A stretch of 64,000 nt of DNA from Pseudoalteromonas piscicida (GTDB lineage Bacteria > Pseudomonadota > Gammaproteobacteria > Enterobacterales > Alteromonadaceae). Location: positions 2,110,001 to 2,174,000 of the forward strand of contig NZ_CP021646.1 in NCBI RefSeq assembly GCF_002208135.1. Reading direction: 5' to 3'. Under the pieces are notes generated by a model. The model was not told the DNA's origin, ran no database searches, and saw only the letters and a list, made by a program, of their open reading frames with translations. Numbering within the stretch: the stretch's first letter is position 1; every line of letters begins with the position of its first letter. This document shows positions 54,118 to 63,467 of the stretch, piece after piece. The position numbers and the translations under genes are program-made.

Positions 54118-55407
54118 TTATTCACGATTTTCAAAGTAAGACTGCGTCCCGTGGGCTTCCAAAGCGCTTTCAATACGTTTCAATGCCAGTTTGTATACGG
54201 CATCTCGCATCTCAAGTCCTTCATCACTTCGCAGCCGCCATGCCGCTTCAAACGCATTCGATAGATATTGCGCCAATTTATCTTGCACAGTTTGCTCATC
54301 CCAAGACTCTCCTTGGCGATTTTGACACCACTCAAAATAGCTTACGATGACGCCGCCTGCATTCGCTAAAATATCTGGAACAACGATCACGCCTTGTTCA
54401 TGTAAGATTTCGTCGGCATCCGCCTCAATGGGTCCATTGGCAATTTCGACAATATACTTTGCCGATACTGCTTTGGCGTTATCGCGGGTGATCGCGCCAG
54501 ATAAGGCCGCGGGCACCAGAATGTCCACATCCAGAGCGAGCAGCTCTTCGTTACTCAGCACTTTATGCTCAACGCTTTCACATACTGAATCATTACAGTA
54601 CACCGCTTTGAGCGCCTTGTTGCGTTGCTTTTCTTGATAAATGCTTTCGATATCTAAGCCATCTTTACAGTAAATCCCGCCTTTTGAATCGCTCACTGCG
54701 ACGACTTTATAACCCGCCTGTTGCAACAGCCTTGCACAATGATAGCCACCGTTACCAAAGCCTTGAATCGCTATCGTTTGTTCAGCTTTATTCCAATTAT
54801 TTTTTTCACTGAGCCGCTCTATCATTAAAAATGCACCGCGACCAGTGGCGGATTCTCGCCCTTCACTACCACCAAAAATTAGCGGTTTACCAGTGATCAC
54901 CGCAGGGCTTTTTTTACGGACGATTTTCTCGTATTCGTCCATCATCCAGCCCATGATCCTGGCATTGGTATACACATCCGGTGCGGGGATATCTTGATCG
55001 GGTCCAATAAAGTCAGCATTAGCCCTGATGTATGCTCGAGCTAGACGCTCAAGCTCCATGGGACTCAGTGATTTAGGGTCAACGGTTACGGCACCTTTAC
55101 CGCCGCCAAATGGCACGCCAACCGCTGCACATTTTAGCGTCATCCACAGGGCTAGAGCTTGTACCTCACTCATATCAGACTCTTGGTGAAAACGTATTCC
55201 GCCTTTTGTCGGGCCTAGCAAATCATTGTATTGACAACGATACGCCTTAAAATAATCAAGCTTGCCGTCGTCACGACGAATTGAGATATTGCTCGACAGC
55301 GTTCTTTGAGGCTGGGCTAACGCTTGATAGGTAGACTCGTTAATGCCTGTCTTTTCGACGATATGATTTAATCTTTTCAATGCGTCTTTTAGTAGATCCG
55401 TACTCAT
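54118..55407 (-). CDS. glutamate dehydrogenase (Glu/Leu/Phe/Val family)
   Basis: A 429-residue hexameric-type dehydrogenase. The substrate lysines lie in GPTKGGIRFH (68), MTLKCA (92) and FGGGKGAV (104), the last being the catalytic region; the dinucleotide fold has IQGFGNGGYHCARLL. These and length fit glutamate dehydrogenase, which interconverts glutamate and 2-oxoglutarate plus ammonia. Coenzyme preference cannot be read with certainty. It lies upstream of the RimK-type ligase on the same strand. Confidence 0.9.
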   Translation of the reverse strand: MSTDLLKDALKRLNHIVEKTGINESTYQALAQPQRTLSSNISIRRDDGKLDYFKAYRCQYNDLLGPTKGGIRFHQESDMSEVQALALWMTLKCAAVGVPFGGGKGAVTVDPKSLSPMELERLARAYIRANADFIGPDQDIPAPDVYTNARIMGWMMDEYEKIVRKKSPAVITGKPLIFGGSEGRESATGRGAFLMIERLSEKNNWNKAEQTIAIQGFGNGGYHCARLLQQAGYKVVAVSDSKGGIYCKDGLDIESIYQEKQRNKALKAVYCNDSVCESVEHKVLSNEELLALDVDILVPAALSGAITRDNAKAVSAKYIVEIANGPIEADADEILHEQGVIVVPDILANAGGVIVSYFEWCQNRQGESWDEQTVQDKLAQYLSNAFEAAWRLRSDEGLEMRDAVYKLALKRIESALEAHGTQSYFENRE

Positions 55408-55491
55408 CCTTTCCTCGCTTATTTTTCATTCAACAAGTAATTGTATGAGTGCATGGCGCAAAAAGATCAAGTCAGCCTATCGGATTAATGA

Positions 55492-57465
55492 TTATGCGAT
55501 TTCCTCCAAAAAGTAGGAAGGTGCATCGTTTGGCGCTAATAAAAAGCATTGTTTCTTAGCTCTGGTTAATGCCACATAGAATAAACGCCGCTCTTCTGCG
55601 TCAGGAAATGCGCCTTGTGCTGGCAATAGCGCATCGACAAATGCTGGCGTTTTTACCTGTGACGGAAAGTTTCGATGCTGTAGACCAAATACTATCGAAA
55701 AGTCTGCTTCAGTGCCTTTGGCACCGTGAAAGGTATTAGACGAAATAATAAGCTGTGGATAGAGCTGCCGCCACTGCGCAATCTTCGATTTATCAGGTAG
55801 TGCCCTGTGATTTCTCGCCAGTAAGGCAACAGAAGTTTTTCCTTCGTTGCGCTGCTCTATAAGATTAAGCAGTTGTTGTGCCTGCGACAATTCGTCATTC
55901 ACCACAACTTTCACCACACCCTGCCCTGCTACACCTGCGGTATGAGAAGTGATATGCTTGGTTATTTGCTCTGGATTGCGGCAAATAAACTCACTCGCCG
56001 TGTCTAAAATGGTTTGTGGATAGCGGAATGTTTTATCCAAGTATGTGGTCGTCGACTTACCAAAATACTTAGAAAACTCGGTAGTTAAGCGCATATCTCC
56101 ACCACTAAAGCGATAAATAGCCTGCCAATCATCACCAACGGCGAACAATTGCGAGCCAGCTTTTTTATCTAGCAGCACCTGAATGAGCTTTGCCCGCACA
56201 CGGGAGATGTCTTGAAATTCGTCGACCAAGATGAACTTCCACGGTGAAATAAACTGACCAGACTCTACGTAATAAATAGCCCGCTCCAGCATGTCATCGA
56301 AATCGATGCTAGATTCATTGCTTAAATACAGCTGATATTCCGCAAGAACTGGCATGATCACACTCATTTGATTGCTAAATTGCGTCAGCAGTTGCTCAAC
56401 CTCACCCATTATTTGAGCATGCTTCATCAAAGGTAATACCTGGCTTATCAGGTCTATCGCCTGTGACGCTTGCTGTGTGCTCGAACTTTTCAGAAATAGC
56501 GCAAAGTCTCGCTCAAAGTGGCTTTCTTGTCGCAACGACTGCACGGTGTCTGCAATAAATTGTTTAAATAGTTTTTTATCCGTTGCTAGAGTTGAAATTG
56601 TCGGCTTTGCCCCTGTAACCGCTTCGATGATCTGCATGCCAAGCGAATGAAAGGTAGAGCAATTTAAGGTATCACAGAGAGGCTGACAGCGTTGACGCAT
56701 CTCCGTCGCGGCATCATTACCATACGCAAGCAATAACAGCTCATTCGCCTGAGCTAATTTACGATGCAAAAGATACCCAACTTTGGCCTTGATAACGCTT
56801 GTCTTACCCGTGCCTGCGCCAGCAAGCAGTAATTGCCTGTCATCCTGGATCACACAAGCCTTACGCTGAGCTACTGTAAGGGGATTTGATTCAACGCTGT
56901 CAAAATAGTTAGCGTCTTCTGCCAAGTAGTGTTCGACAAAAGCAGACTGAAACTCAGCAATATCACGCTCATTCCAAACTGCAATTTCTCGTACTGTTGC
57001 TACTTGAGGCTTTAACGAACTTGGCACGATATTGTCATCTAGGTGCTGCCAGCTGGACCATAAGGTACTGCAAACATGACGTACTAGAGTTTGATTATGA
57101 TGGCTGAGATATCGACGCGTTAATAACTGCTCGATTTTACGAATTTTGACTTGCAAGTGCTTTCCATGGTGTAAGATCCACAGTCGTTGCAATTGTTGCA
57201 CTAACTCATCTGCACCTTGATTTTTAACACTTAACACATAGGTCTCGTGACCCTGTTTGATCAGGACTTTCTGAGCAAGCCAACCACGCTGAGGTGCTGG
57301 CGGAACTGTCATCGCGCTAAAAGGGATGAAACTGTCAGCAGATTTCGACTTAAGGTGAAGGCCTTCTTTCGTACATTTGGCGCCACGTACCCCATAAAAC
57401 AGCCGACTAAAGAGATGTAATGCTATCAATTGGTCAATCAGACAAAGTAATTCCGTTGCTGCCAT
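55492..57465 (-). CDS. helD: UvrD/Rep-family helicase, HelD (helicase IV)-like
   Basis: A 657-residue superfamily 1 helicase. Walker A is AGAGTGKT (215-222), Walker B/motif II is ILVDEFQDISRVR, and later motifs include DDWQAIYRFSGGD, TFRYPQTI, FHGAKGTEAD and RRLFYVALTRAKKQC. The ~200-residue N-terminal region before Walker A is the pattern of E. coli helicase IV (684 residues), and the PUA-like N-terminus is divergent. It translocates 3' to 5' on DNA in recombination/repair. The single-gene unit is near the HPP gene. Confidence 0.9.
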   Translation of the reverse strand: MAATELLCLIDQLIALHLFSRLFYGVRGAKCTKEGLHLKSKSADSFIPFSAMTVPPAPQRGWLAQKVLIKQGHETYVLSVKNQGADELVQQLQRLWILHHGKHLQVKIRKIEQLLTRRYLSHHNQTLVRHVCSTLWSSWQHLDDNIVPSSLKPQVATVREIAVWNERDIAEFQSAFVEHYLAEDANYFDSVESNPLTVAQRKACVIQDDRQLLLAGAGTGKTSVIKAKVGYLLHRKLAQANELLLLAYGNDAATEMRQRCQPLCDTLNCSTFHSLGMQIIEAVTGAKPTISTLATDKKLFKQFIADTVQSLRQESHFERDFALFLKSSSTQQASQAIDLISQVLPLMKHAQIMGEVEQLLTQFSNQMSVIMPVLAEYQLYLSNESSIDFDDMLERAIYYVESGQFISPWKFILVDEFQDISRVRAKLIQVLLDKKAGSQLFAVGDDWQAIYRFSGGDMRLTTEFSKYFGKSTTTYLDKTFRYPQTILDTASEFICRNPEQITKHITSHTAGVAGQGVVKVVVNDELSQAQQLLNLIEQRNEGKTSVALLARNHRALPDKSKIAQWRQLYPQLIISSNTFHGAKGTEADFSIVFGLQHRNFPSQVKTPAFVDALLPAQGAFPDAEERRLFYVALTRAKKQCFLLAPNDAPSYFLEEIA

Positions 57466-57616
57466 GCTAGCACGAAACCCAAAAACGCGCTTAATGAAAT
57501 TTTGTCATCGCTATTTATTTTTTATTAATTTCAACGAACTAATCTAATACCTAGCTAACAAATTGTGCGACTCAATATTTGAGAAGGCAGGCGAATAAGG
57601 CCTGCACATCAACATA

Positions 57617-58078
57617 TCAAGCAGCTGTTACTGTAGTTAGCTTTGTTTTAGCCGCTAACGTTGCTTTACCAACCAGTACGAGCACCACGGCGCCAATAAT
57701 CACAGGCGTAAATAAAAAGCTCCATCCCTCTAGTGCCAACATGATCAGTATTGGATTCGCGCCAGCCGGTGGGTGGGTGGTTTTTGTTACTAACATACTA
57801 AATACGCCAAGCCCCGTTGCTAATGCCAAAGTGAATTCGTTAACACCGATATACTGCGCAAAAATAATCCCGATGGTAGCGGTAATGATATGTCCAAAGA
57901 TGACATTTTTAGGCTGCGCAAGTGGACTTTCAGGCACACCAAATACCAGCACTGCCGTCGCGCCCAAAGGTGCCATTAAAAAAATATGCTCAGCACTTAT
58001 CGTTTGACTAAACGCCAATATTGCAATTGCGATAAACGCCCCTGCTCCAGCAATTAAAGCAAGTTGTATTTCTCTCAT
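57617..58078 (-). CDS. HPP-family inner-membrane protein
   Basis: A 153-residue polytopic protein with four hydrophobic helices and the name-giving HPP motif in THPPAGANP, plus SPLAQPKNVIFGH. The HPP family is linked to transport (nitrite transport in plastid homologues), but bacterial ligands are mostly unknown. The open frame goes up to 58156, but the ATG at 58078 removes the operator region from the coding sequence. It is divergent from a TetR regulator, with two strong operators between them, so expression is inducible. Confidence 0.88.
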   Translation of the reverse strand: MREIQLALIAGAGAFIAIAILAFSQTISAEHIFLMAPLGATAVLVFGVPESPLAQPKNVIFGHIITATIGIIFAQYIGVNEFTLALATGLGVFSMLVTKTTHPPAGANPILIMLALEGWSFLFTPVIIGAVVLVLVGKATLAAKTKLTTVTAA

Positions 58079-58101
58079 TGTATTCTTTCCCTTTCCAAAA
58101 G

Positions 58102-58119
58102 GTAGACCAACTTGTCTAC
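58102..58119. promoter_or_regulatory. TetR operator O1
   Basis: GTAGACCAACTTGTCTAC is an 18-bp site with 6-bp perfect dyad arms (GTAGAC / GTCTAC). It is the exact reverse complement of the second site at 58130. It lies 24 bp from the HPP ATG. Confidence 0.85.
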
Positions 58120-58129
58120 CACGCAAACA

Positions 58130-58147
58130 GTAGACAAGTTGGTCTAC
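58130..58147. promoter_or_regulatory. TetR operator O2
   Basis: GTAGACAAGTTGGTCTAC, the mirror image of O1, with centres 28 bp apart and 10 bp between sites. It lies 42 bp from the TetR ATG. The pair probably controls both divergent genes. Confidence 0.85.
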
Positions 58148-58188
58148 TTCTGTCAACCTATAATCACGCTAATAAACATGACTGACTG

Positions 58189-58719
58189 ATGAGTACAAAA
58201 AGACAACAACTGATCGATTGCGCAATGGGACTGTTCTATCAACATGGCATTCATGCCATTGGCATTAACGAAGTATTAAAGTCATCTGGCATTGCTAAAA
58301 AAACCCTGTACAACCATTTTGAGAGTAAAGAGGCGCTGGTGCTTGCAACACTTGAGCAGCGGCATCACCTATTTATATCTTGGTTATCTCGTTGCCTTGA
58401 AAATGCTCAAACGAATGAACAGCTCACAGAGCAGCTATTTTCAGCGCTAGATCAGTGGATTAATAATAAAGTGGCGGTGCTGGGCGATTTCCGTGGTTGT
58501 TACTTTATCAACACGGCGGCAGAATTTGGTGAGCTTACCAATCCAATAAATCAACTATGCCAGCGGCACAAACTTGCGGTAAAAGCGTTACTGAAACAAG
58601 CGCTCAACGACGCTGATGACGCCGCTGTCGAGCGCTTGTTTCTATTGAGCGAAGGGATTATTTCAACGGCCTATACCTGTCATGATACGGACGTGGCCAA
58701 GCGAGCACTCAAGAATTAA
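58189..58719 (+). CDS. TetR-family repressor
   Basis: A 176-residue TetR regulator. The helix-turn-helix is INEVLKSSGIAKKTLYNHF after FYQHGIHAIG. The ligand domain is helical and contains FRGCYFINTAAEFG, typical of the TetR_C (YcdC/AcrR-related) groups. It is divergent from the HPP gene with two mirror operators, so it probably represses that gene and itself. The effector is unknown. The 3' end overlaps the YciI gene by 11 bp. Confidence 0.93.
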   Translation: MSTKRQQLIDCAMGLFYQHGIHAIGINEVLKSSGIAKKTLYNHFESKEALVLATLEQRHHLFISWLSRCLENAQTNEQLTEQLFSALDQWINNKVAVLGDFRGCYFINTAAEFGELTNPINQLCQRHKLAVKALLKQALNDADDAAVERLFLLSEGIISTAYTCHDTDVAKRALKN

Positions 58720-59020
58720 GATATTTTTCCACCTCTGTAAAGCAAGATGCAAACTTGCTTGGCACAAACTCGATAATGTCATACCGAGCCACTTCGGCGA
58801 CATAAAAGGGATCTTGACGAACAATGTCAAGTAGCTCAGCTTCACTACTCGCCTTTGCCAAAATAACCCCACCAGTTCGTGGGATTTTTCTGCCAGAAGC
58901 GATAAAAGTGCCATTGGCATAAAAACGTTCTAAAAACGCAATGTGAGGGGCAAGCAGCGGCTCTACCTGTTCAATTTCGGTAACATAAGTAAGATTAACA
59001 ATAAATATTGAAGCTGACAT
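58709..59020 (-). CDS. YciI-family protein
   Basis: A 103-residue dimeric ferredoxin-like-fold protein. It has the YciI pattern of a His in LAPHIAFLERFYANG and Asp in VRQDPFYVAEVARYDIIEF. Family members may have hydrolase or lyase activity, but the substrate is unknown. The gene is convergent with TetR (11-bp overlap) and 20 bp downstream of a small membrane-protein gene. Confidence 0.88.
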   Translation of the reverse strand: MSASIFIVNLTYVTEIEQVEPLLAPHIAFLERFYANGTFIASGRKIPRTGGVILAKASSEAELLDIVRQDPFYVAEVARYDIIEFVPSKFASCFTEVEKYLNS

Positions 59021-59040
59021 TAAGCTATTTTCCTGTGTGA

Positions 59041-59268
59041 TTATGGTTCTGATTTGGGTGCTTTTTTACGTTGTTCTTGTTTGGCTTTCGCGACATTTTT
59101 AAAAACCGGTGGTGGAATAGGAAAAAGAGAAATGAGCGGCATTAAAGCCAAAAATAGATAGGCGCCTTTTGGCATTTTTTTGGCCCGTAGCACGACCTTA
59201 AAAAGTAAAAAGGACGCGATAAAAATCGCCGCAAATAACAACAATACTTCTGTGATCCCTATATCCAT
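59041..59268 (-). CDS. small two-helix membrane protein
   Basis: A 75-residue protein with two hydrophobic helices (about 5-27 and 36-54) and a charged Lys/Gln-rich C-terminus. No family is recognised. It lies 20 bp upstream of the YciI gene on the same strand, so they are likely co-transcribed. The ATG is clear. Confidence 0.68.
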   Translation of the reverse strand: MDIGITEVLLLFAAIFIASFLLFKVVLRAKKMPKGAYLFLALMPLISLFPIPPPVFKNVAKAKQEQRKKAPKSEP

Positions 59269-59357
59269 TATTATCTTCTCATCTATTTAACCTGAGGTTT
59301 GGATAACGAATGTTCTAACTCATTGCTGCTAAAACACAACTTAGTTTTTCTCCTTGT
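59269..59357. other. 5' side of the intergenic region behind cyoE
   Basis: This is the part of the 339-bp gap next to the small membrane-protein gene, probably its promoter region. No reading frame or strong signal is seen. The palindromic element and the cyo terminator fill most of the rest. Confidence 0.4.
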
Positions 59358-59456
59358 CTAGCCAGAGAGTTTTAGGGGAAACAAGGCGAATTTACGCACC
59401 AATAGCTGGCTATTGGAAGTGAATTCAACGCAGTTAGCGCTAAAACTGGCTGCTAG
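59358..59456. repeat. 99-bp nested palindromic intergenic element
   Basis: The element is symmetric about position 59407. The outer arms are CTAGCC-AGAG-AGTTTTAG (59358-59375) and CTAAAACTGGCTGCTAG (59440-59456). The middle GAATTTAC / GTGAATTC parts also pair. The core CCAATAGC-TG-GCTATTGG (59399-59416) is a perfect 8-bp hairpin. Such compact palindromes between genes are typical of small dispersed repeats (MITE- or REP-like). I recall similar CCAATAGC-type sequences in Alteromonadales, but cannot check copy number here. Confidence 0.65.
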
Positions 59457-59555
59457 AAAGGCATTGATTATCCACAGCTCAGGTTATTCAATAAGCTGGA
59501 TATGGAGATAAGATGGGTAAAAAGCAAGCGATGTAAAACAAATAAGATACGAACG

Positions 59556-59577
59556 AAAAAAGGCCCTGTGGGCCTTT
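59556..59577 (-). terminator. terminator of cyo operon
   Basis: An 8-bp stem AAAGGCCC / GGGCCTTT (59559-59566 with 59570-59577) with a 3-nt loop is followed on the minus strand by TTTCG. It lies 31 bp after the cyoE stop. Confidence 0.9.
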
Positions 59578-59607
59578 GGATTTTAGTTACTTTGGGATAA
59601 TCTGCGA

Positions 59608-60486
59608 TCAGTACAGCATCGCAGAAACTGTGCTGTGATTATCAATCGCCATCGCGATACTTAGGACTGTGATATTGACTATTGAGAATGCAAATACTTG
59701 CCTCGCCCAACCATGTAAATCTAAGTCTCTTTGGTATCCTTTTAGCGCCATCAATAACCACCAAAAACTGGTTGTACAGGCCACCGCCATAAATGCTATG
59801 CCGGTATAACCGCTAAGCGGCAGTAACATCACCACGAGTGCATAAATGGCAATATACAAAACAATATGATGCTTAGCCTTTTCAACACCTTGCGCAACTG
59901 GCAACACTGGAATATTCGCGACCCGGTAATCTTCAAAACGGAAAATCGCAATGGCGTAAGAATGTGGCATTTGCCAAAGACAAAACATCAATAATAAAAT
60001 GGCAGCGCCAGAGTCAAACACACCGCTTACCGCGCAGTAACCAACCACAGGAGGCACTGCCCCTGACAGGCTACCAACCACCGTGCCATACACTGAGTTT
60101 CGTTTCATGTATAAGCTGTAAACACCGACATAAATAAAAAAACCAAATGCGGCAAAACTCAGCGCAATCCAATTGGTGAAATAGGCTAAGAGCCCAAAGC
60201 CAGATAATCCGAGTACCAGACTATGTGACAGTGCAGCAACTGAGGAAATTTCCCCAGTTACTGTCACGCGAGTTTTAGTGCGAGCCATTGCCGCATCGAT
60301 ATCCCTGTCGATGACATTGTTAACTACACAACCTGACGCAACGACCAAAGATAGCCCTAGTAGAGTCAAGGCAAATAGCAGCCAATCAACTTCACCTCGA
60401 GAGGCCAATAAAAAGCCTCCTGCGACTGAAATCAAGTTTCCCATAATGATCCCAGGTTTTGTCACCTGAAAATAACGACGCAGCAT
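59608..60486 (-). CDS. cyoE: protoheme IX farnesyltransferase (heme o synthase)
   Basis: A 292-residue UbiA-type prenyltransferase that farnesylates heme b to heme o for the cytochrome bo oxidase. The prenyl-diphosphate site is [18 protein letters not shown] (NxxxDxxxD), and the second is [16 protein letters not shown]. Multiple membrane helices follow. Length is normal. It is the last gene of cyoABCDE, 13 bp after cyoD. Confidence 0.96.
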   Translation of the reverse strand: MLRRYFQVTKPGIIMGNLISVAGGFLLASRGEVDWLLFALTLLGLSLVVASGCVVNNVIDRDIDAAMARTKTRVTVTGEISSVAALSHSLVLGLSGFGLLAYFTNWIALSFAAFGFFIYVGVYSLYMKRNSVYGTVVGSLSGAVPPVVGYCAVSGVFDSGAAILLLMFCLWQMPHSYAIAIFRFEDYRVANIPVLPVAQGVEKAKHHIVLYIAIYALVVMLLPLSGYTGIAFMAVACTTSFWWLLMALKGYQRDLDLHGWARQVFAFSIVNITVLSIAMAIDNHSTVSAMLY

Positions 60487-60499
60487 GACTACTCTCCTG

Positions 60500-60859
60500 T
60501 TAATACATCATCATGGCGTTCGATTCGTAGATGATCCAGACCGACAGCCCCACTACCATCACAATAATCAACGCACTAAAGATAAAGGAAAGCGTGCTTG
60601 CCTTGCCTTCTTCCGTAACAAAATTCAGGTGTAAAAAGTACTTTAGGTGCACCCAAATTTGCACTAACGCCGTTGTCACTAACGTCCAGAATGTCGTGCT
60701 AGATGACAAGCTGCCACTCATCACGGCAGCAAAAGGAATGGCTGTCAAAATGACGGATAACACAAAACCAATTAGATACGACTTCACACTACCGTGGCTG
60801 TCGTGTTCATGCTCATGAACATCCATCTGTGCTAACGCTTGAGATTCACTATGGCTCAT
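60500..60859 (-). CDS. cyoD: cytochrome o ubiquinol oxidase subunit IV
   Basis: A 119-residue inner-membrane subunit with three hydrophobic helices and the subunit IV motif [15 protein letters not shown]. The His-rich N-terminus (HEHEHDSHG) is common in CyoD. The open frame reaches 60904, but the ATG at 60859 overlaps the cyoC stop (TAATG), so it starts there. CyoD assists assembly of subunit I. Confidence 0.94.
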   Translation of the reverse strand: MSHSESQALAQMDVHEHEHDSHGSVKSYLIGFVLSVILTAIPFAAVMSGSLSSSTTFWTLVTTALVQIWVHLKYFLHLNFVTEEGKASTLSFIFSALIIVMVVGLSVWIIYESNAMMMY

Positions 60860-61479
60860 TACATTGCCCCCATTAAATAAACAACGGTAAATACACAGAT
60901 CCACACGATATCTAAAAAGTGCCAGAACAAGCTTAAGCAGCTCAAACGCGTTACCGTTTGTGGCTTAAGACCACGACGTGTCACTTCAATCATCATCACT
61001 GTCATCCAAATCAAGCCTGCCGTCACGTGCATGCCGTGCAGACCCACCAATGAGAAGAAAGAAGTCAGAAAAGCACTATGCTGCGGTCCATGACCATGTA
61101 CTATTAAGTGATGGAATTCATACACTTCCATACCAATAAACACCGCACCAAAAGCAAATGTCACCGCAAGCCAAGATAAGGTTTGCGACTTTTTCTGTTT
61201 GTTTGCCGCTATCATGGCAAACCCAAAGGTAATACTACTTAACAGTAGGGCCGCGGTTTCAACCGCAACAAAACCCAGCTCGAATATGTCTTTGCCAGAC
61301 ACCCCACCTGCCGTGTTCATGTACAACACAGCATAAGTGGCAAAGAAAGAGGCAAACAACAAACAGTCCGTCATCAGATATAGCCAAAAACCGAATACGG
61401 TATTTGAACCTGTGTCATGATCTGCATGCTCGTGAGCATCTTCTAACGCATGCAGCGTAGCGGGAGTAATTGCACTCAT
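60859..61479 (-). CDS. cyoC: cytochrome o ubiquinol oxidase subunit III
   Basis: A 206-residue membrane subunit with five hydrophobic helices. Motifs are [20 protein letters not shown], the [12 protein letters not shown] region and [17 protein letters not shown], as in CyoC. It does not bind redox metals, and stabilises the enzyme. The stop overlaps the cyoD ATG by one base. Confidence 0.96.
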   Translation of the reverse strand: MSAITPATLHALEDAHEHADHDTGSNTVFGFWLYLMTDCLLFASFFATYAVLYMNTAGGVSGKDIFELGFVAVETAALLLSSITFGFAMIAANKQKKSQTLSWLAVTFAFGAVFIGMEVYEFHHLIVHGHGPQHSAFLTSFFSLVGLHGMHVTAGLIWMTVMMIEVTRRGLKPQTVTRLSCLSLFWHFLDIVWICVFTVVYLMGAM

Positions 61480-61482
61480 GAA

Positions 61483-63465
61483 TTAACCCTCCTGTAATGC
61501 GCGAGAAAGGTGGGCAGACTCAATCTGCTCAATCTCGTCAACCTGAACATAATAATCAACGTCGCGGGTGTAACAACGCTTAATAAATACCGCGATAGCA
61601 CTGACAAAACCGACCGCCGCTAACCACCAAATATGCCAAATCATGGCAAAGCAAAACACGGTCAAAGACGCGCTGATAAGCACTCCAGCCGGGGTATTTT
61701 TTGGCATGTGAATAGGCTGATAATGTGCAGGCTTTTGGTATGCCTGTCCCTGCTCTTTCATTTCTGTCCAAGCGTCAATATCATCAACTACAGGGGTTTT
61801 CGCGAAGTTGTAGTACTGCGGTGGAGAGTCCGTAGACCATTCCAGCGTATGTCCGTTCCACGGATCGCCAGTGGTGTCTTGCAATTGCTCGCGGTTTTTG
61901 TAGCTCACCACTAGCTGTACCACTTGGAAGACTATCCCAAACATAATGATAAAGGCACCAATACACGCGATGTATAGCCAAATGTTCCACTCTGGCGTGT
62001 TGGTATGATTTAGGCGACGTGTCATACCTAAAAAGCCCAGCACATAAAGCGGCATAAAGGCAACAAAGAAGCCAACCAGCCAGCACCAGAATGAGGCTTT
62101 ACCCCAACGCTCATCAAGCTTGTAACCCATCACTTTAGGGAACCAGTAAGCAAAACCCGCTAGATAACCAAACACCGCGCCACCGATAATGGTGTTATGG
62201 AAATGTGCAATTAGGAATAGACTGTTGTGCAGCACATAGTCCGCACCTGGAATTGCAAGCAGTACGCCCGTCATTCCACCTACGGTAAAGGTCACCATAA
62301 ACCCTAACGTCCAAAGGACCGGCACCGTGATCCGTAAACGACCGCGATACATGGTAAATAACCAGTTAAAGAGTTTTACTCCCGTTGGCACCGCAATGAC
62401 CATCGTCATGACCCCAAAGAAAGCATTAACATTGGCGCTTGAACCCATAGTAAAGAAGTGATGTAGCCAAACAATAAAGCCCAAAATAGAAATCGCACCG
62501 CTGGCATACACCATCGACTTATAGCCAAAGAGGCGTTTGCCTGTAAAGGTTGAAATAATTTCTGAGAAAATCCCGAACGCAGGCAAGATCAAAATATAAA
62601 CTTCAGGGTGACCCCATGCCCAGAACAGGTTGATATACATCATGGCATTACCACCAGCTTCATTGGTGAAAAAGTGGAAATCCATATAACGGTCAAGCGT
62701 TAGCATCGCTAGCACCGCAGTAAGAATCGGGAAAGACGCCGCAACTAGAATATTTGCCCAAGTACAAGTCCAAGTAAAAATCGGCATTTTCATTAGCGTC
62801 ATGCCAGGTGCACGCATCTTAAATACGGTTACCAAGAAATTCACGGCAGTGAGCAATGTCCCAAGTCCGGATATTTGCAGCGCCCAAATATAGTAATCAA
62901 CCCCGACACCCGGACTAAACGACAACTCAGACAATGGCGGGTACGCCACCCAACCAGTTTTTGCAAACTCACCAAATGCCAAGGATAAATTGATCAGAAT
63001 TGCCCCGCCCGCCGTCAGCCAAAAACTGAGGTTATTCAAAAACGGAAAAGCAACATCTCTAGCACCAATTTGCAGTGGCAAGATGATATTCATCAAACCA
63101 ATCATAAATGGCATCGCCATAAAGATGATCATGATCACCCCGTGTGCGGTGAAGATCTGGTCATAGTGCTCAGGAGGTAAGTAACCAGCAGCGCCGCTTG
63201 TAGCCATCGCCAACTGTGTACGCATCATGACGGCGTCGGCAAAACCACGCATTAACATAATTAATGCCAAGATAATGTACATCACGCCTAGGCGTTTATG
63301 ATCGATTGAAGTGATCCAATCGTGCCACAGCACGCCCCATTTTTTGTGTTTTGTGACCATTGCCGCCACAATTAGACCGACAATCGCCACCACAGCTAAC
63401 GTCACCATAATGATGGGTTCGTGATAGGGGATTGCCTCGATGGATAATTTACCAAACAACGACAT
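61483..63465 (-). CDS. cyoB: cytochrome o ubiquinol oxidase subunit I
   Basis: The 660-residue catalytic subunit of the proton-pumping quinol oxidase, with low-spin heme b and the heme o-CuB centre. Visible ligands are the His of TAHGVIMI, the His-Tyr pair in [12 protein letters not shown], the double His in LHHFFTMGS and the two His in [11 protein letters not shown]. Length equals E. coli CyoB (663). It lies 2 bp after cyoA and 3 bp before cyoC, inside a tight operon. Confidence 0.97.
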   Translation of the reverse strand: MSLFGKLSIEAIPYHEPIIMVTLAVVAIVGLIVAAMVTKHKKWGVLWHDWITSIDHKRLGVMYIILALIMLMRGFADAVMMRTQLAMATSGAAGYLPPEHYDQIFTAHGVIMIIFMAMPFMIGLMNIILPLQIGARDVAFPFLNNLSFWLTAGGAILINLSLAFGEFAKTGWVAYPPLSELSFSPGVGVDYYIWALQISGLGTLLTAVNFLVTVFKMRAPGMTLMKMPIFTWTCTWANILVAASFPILTAVLAMLTLDRYMDFHFFTNEAGGNAMMYINLFWAWGHPEVYILILPAFGIFSEIISTFTGKRLFGYKSMVYASGAISILGFIVWLHHFFTMGSSANVNAFFGVMTMVIAVPTGVKLFNWLFTMYRGRLRITVPVLWTLGFMVTFTVGGMTGVLLAIPGADYVLHNSLFLIAHFHNTIIGGAVFGYLAGFAYWFPKVMGYKLDERWGKASFWCWLVGFFVAFMPLYVLGFLGMTRRLNHTNTPEWNIWLYIACIGAFIIMFGIVFQVVQLVVSYKNREQLQDTTGDPWNGHTLEWSTDSPPQYYNFAKTPVVDDIDAWTEMKEQGQAYQKPAHYQPIHMPKNTPAGVLISASLTVFCFAMIWHIWWLAAVGFVSAIAVFIKRCYTRDVDYYVQVDEIEQIESAHLSRALQEG

Positions 63466-63467
63466 AA

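Noticed and set aside
57587..57605. Terminator after the HPP gene
   Set aside because: The stem is only 6 bp (GCAGGC / GCCTGC) and no T run follows on the minus strand.
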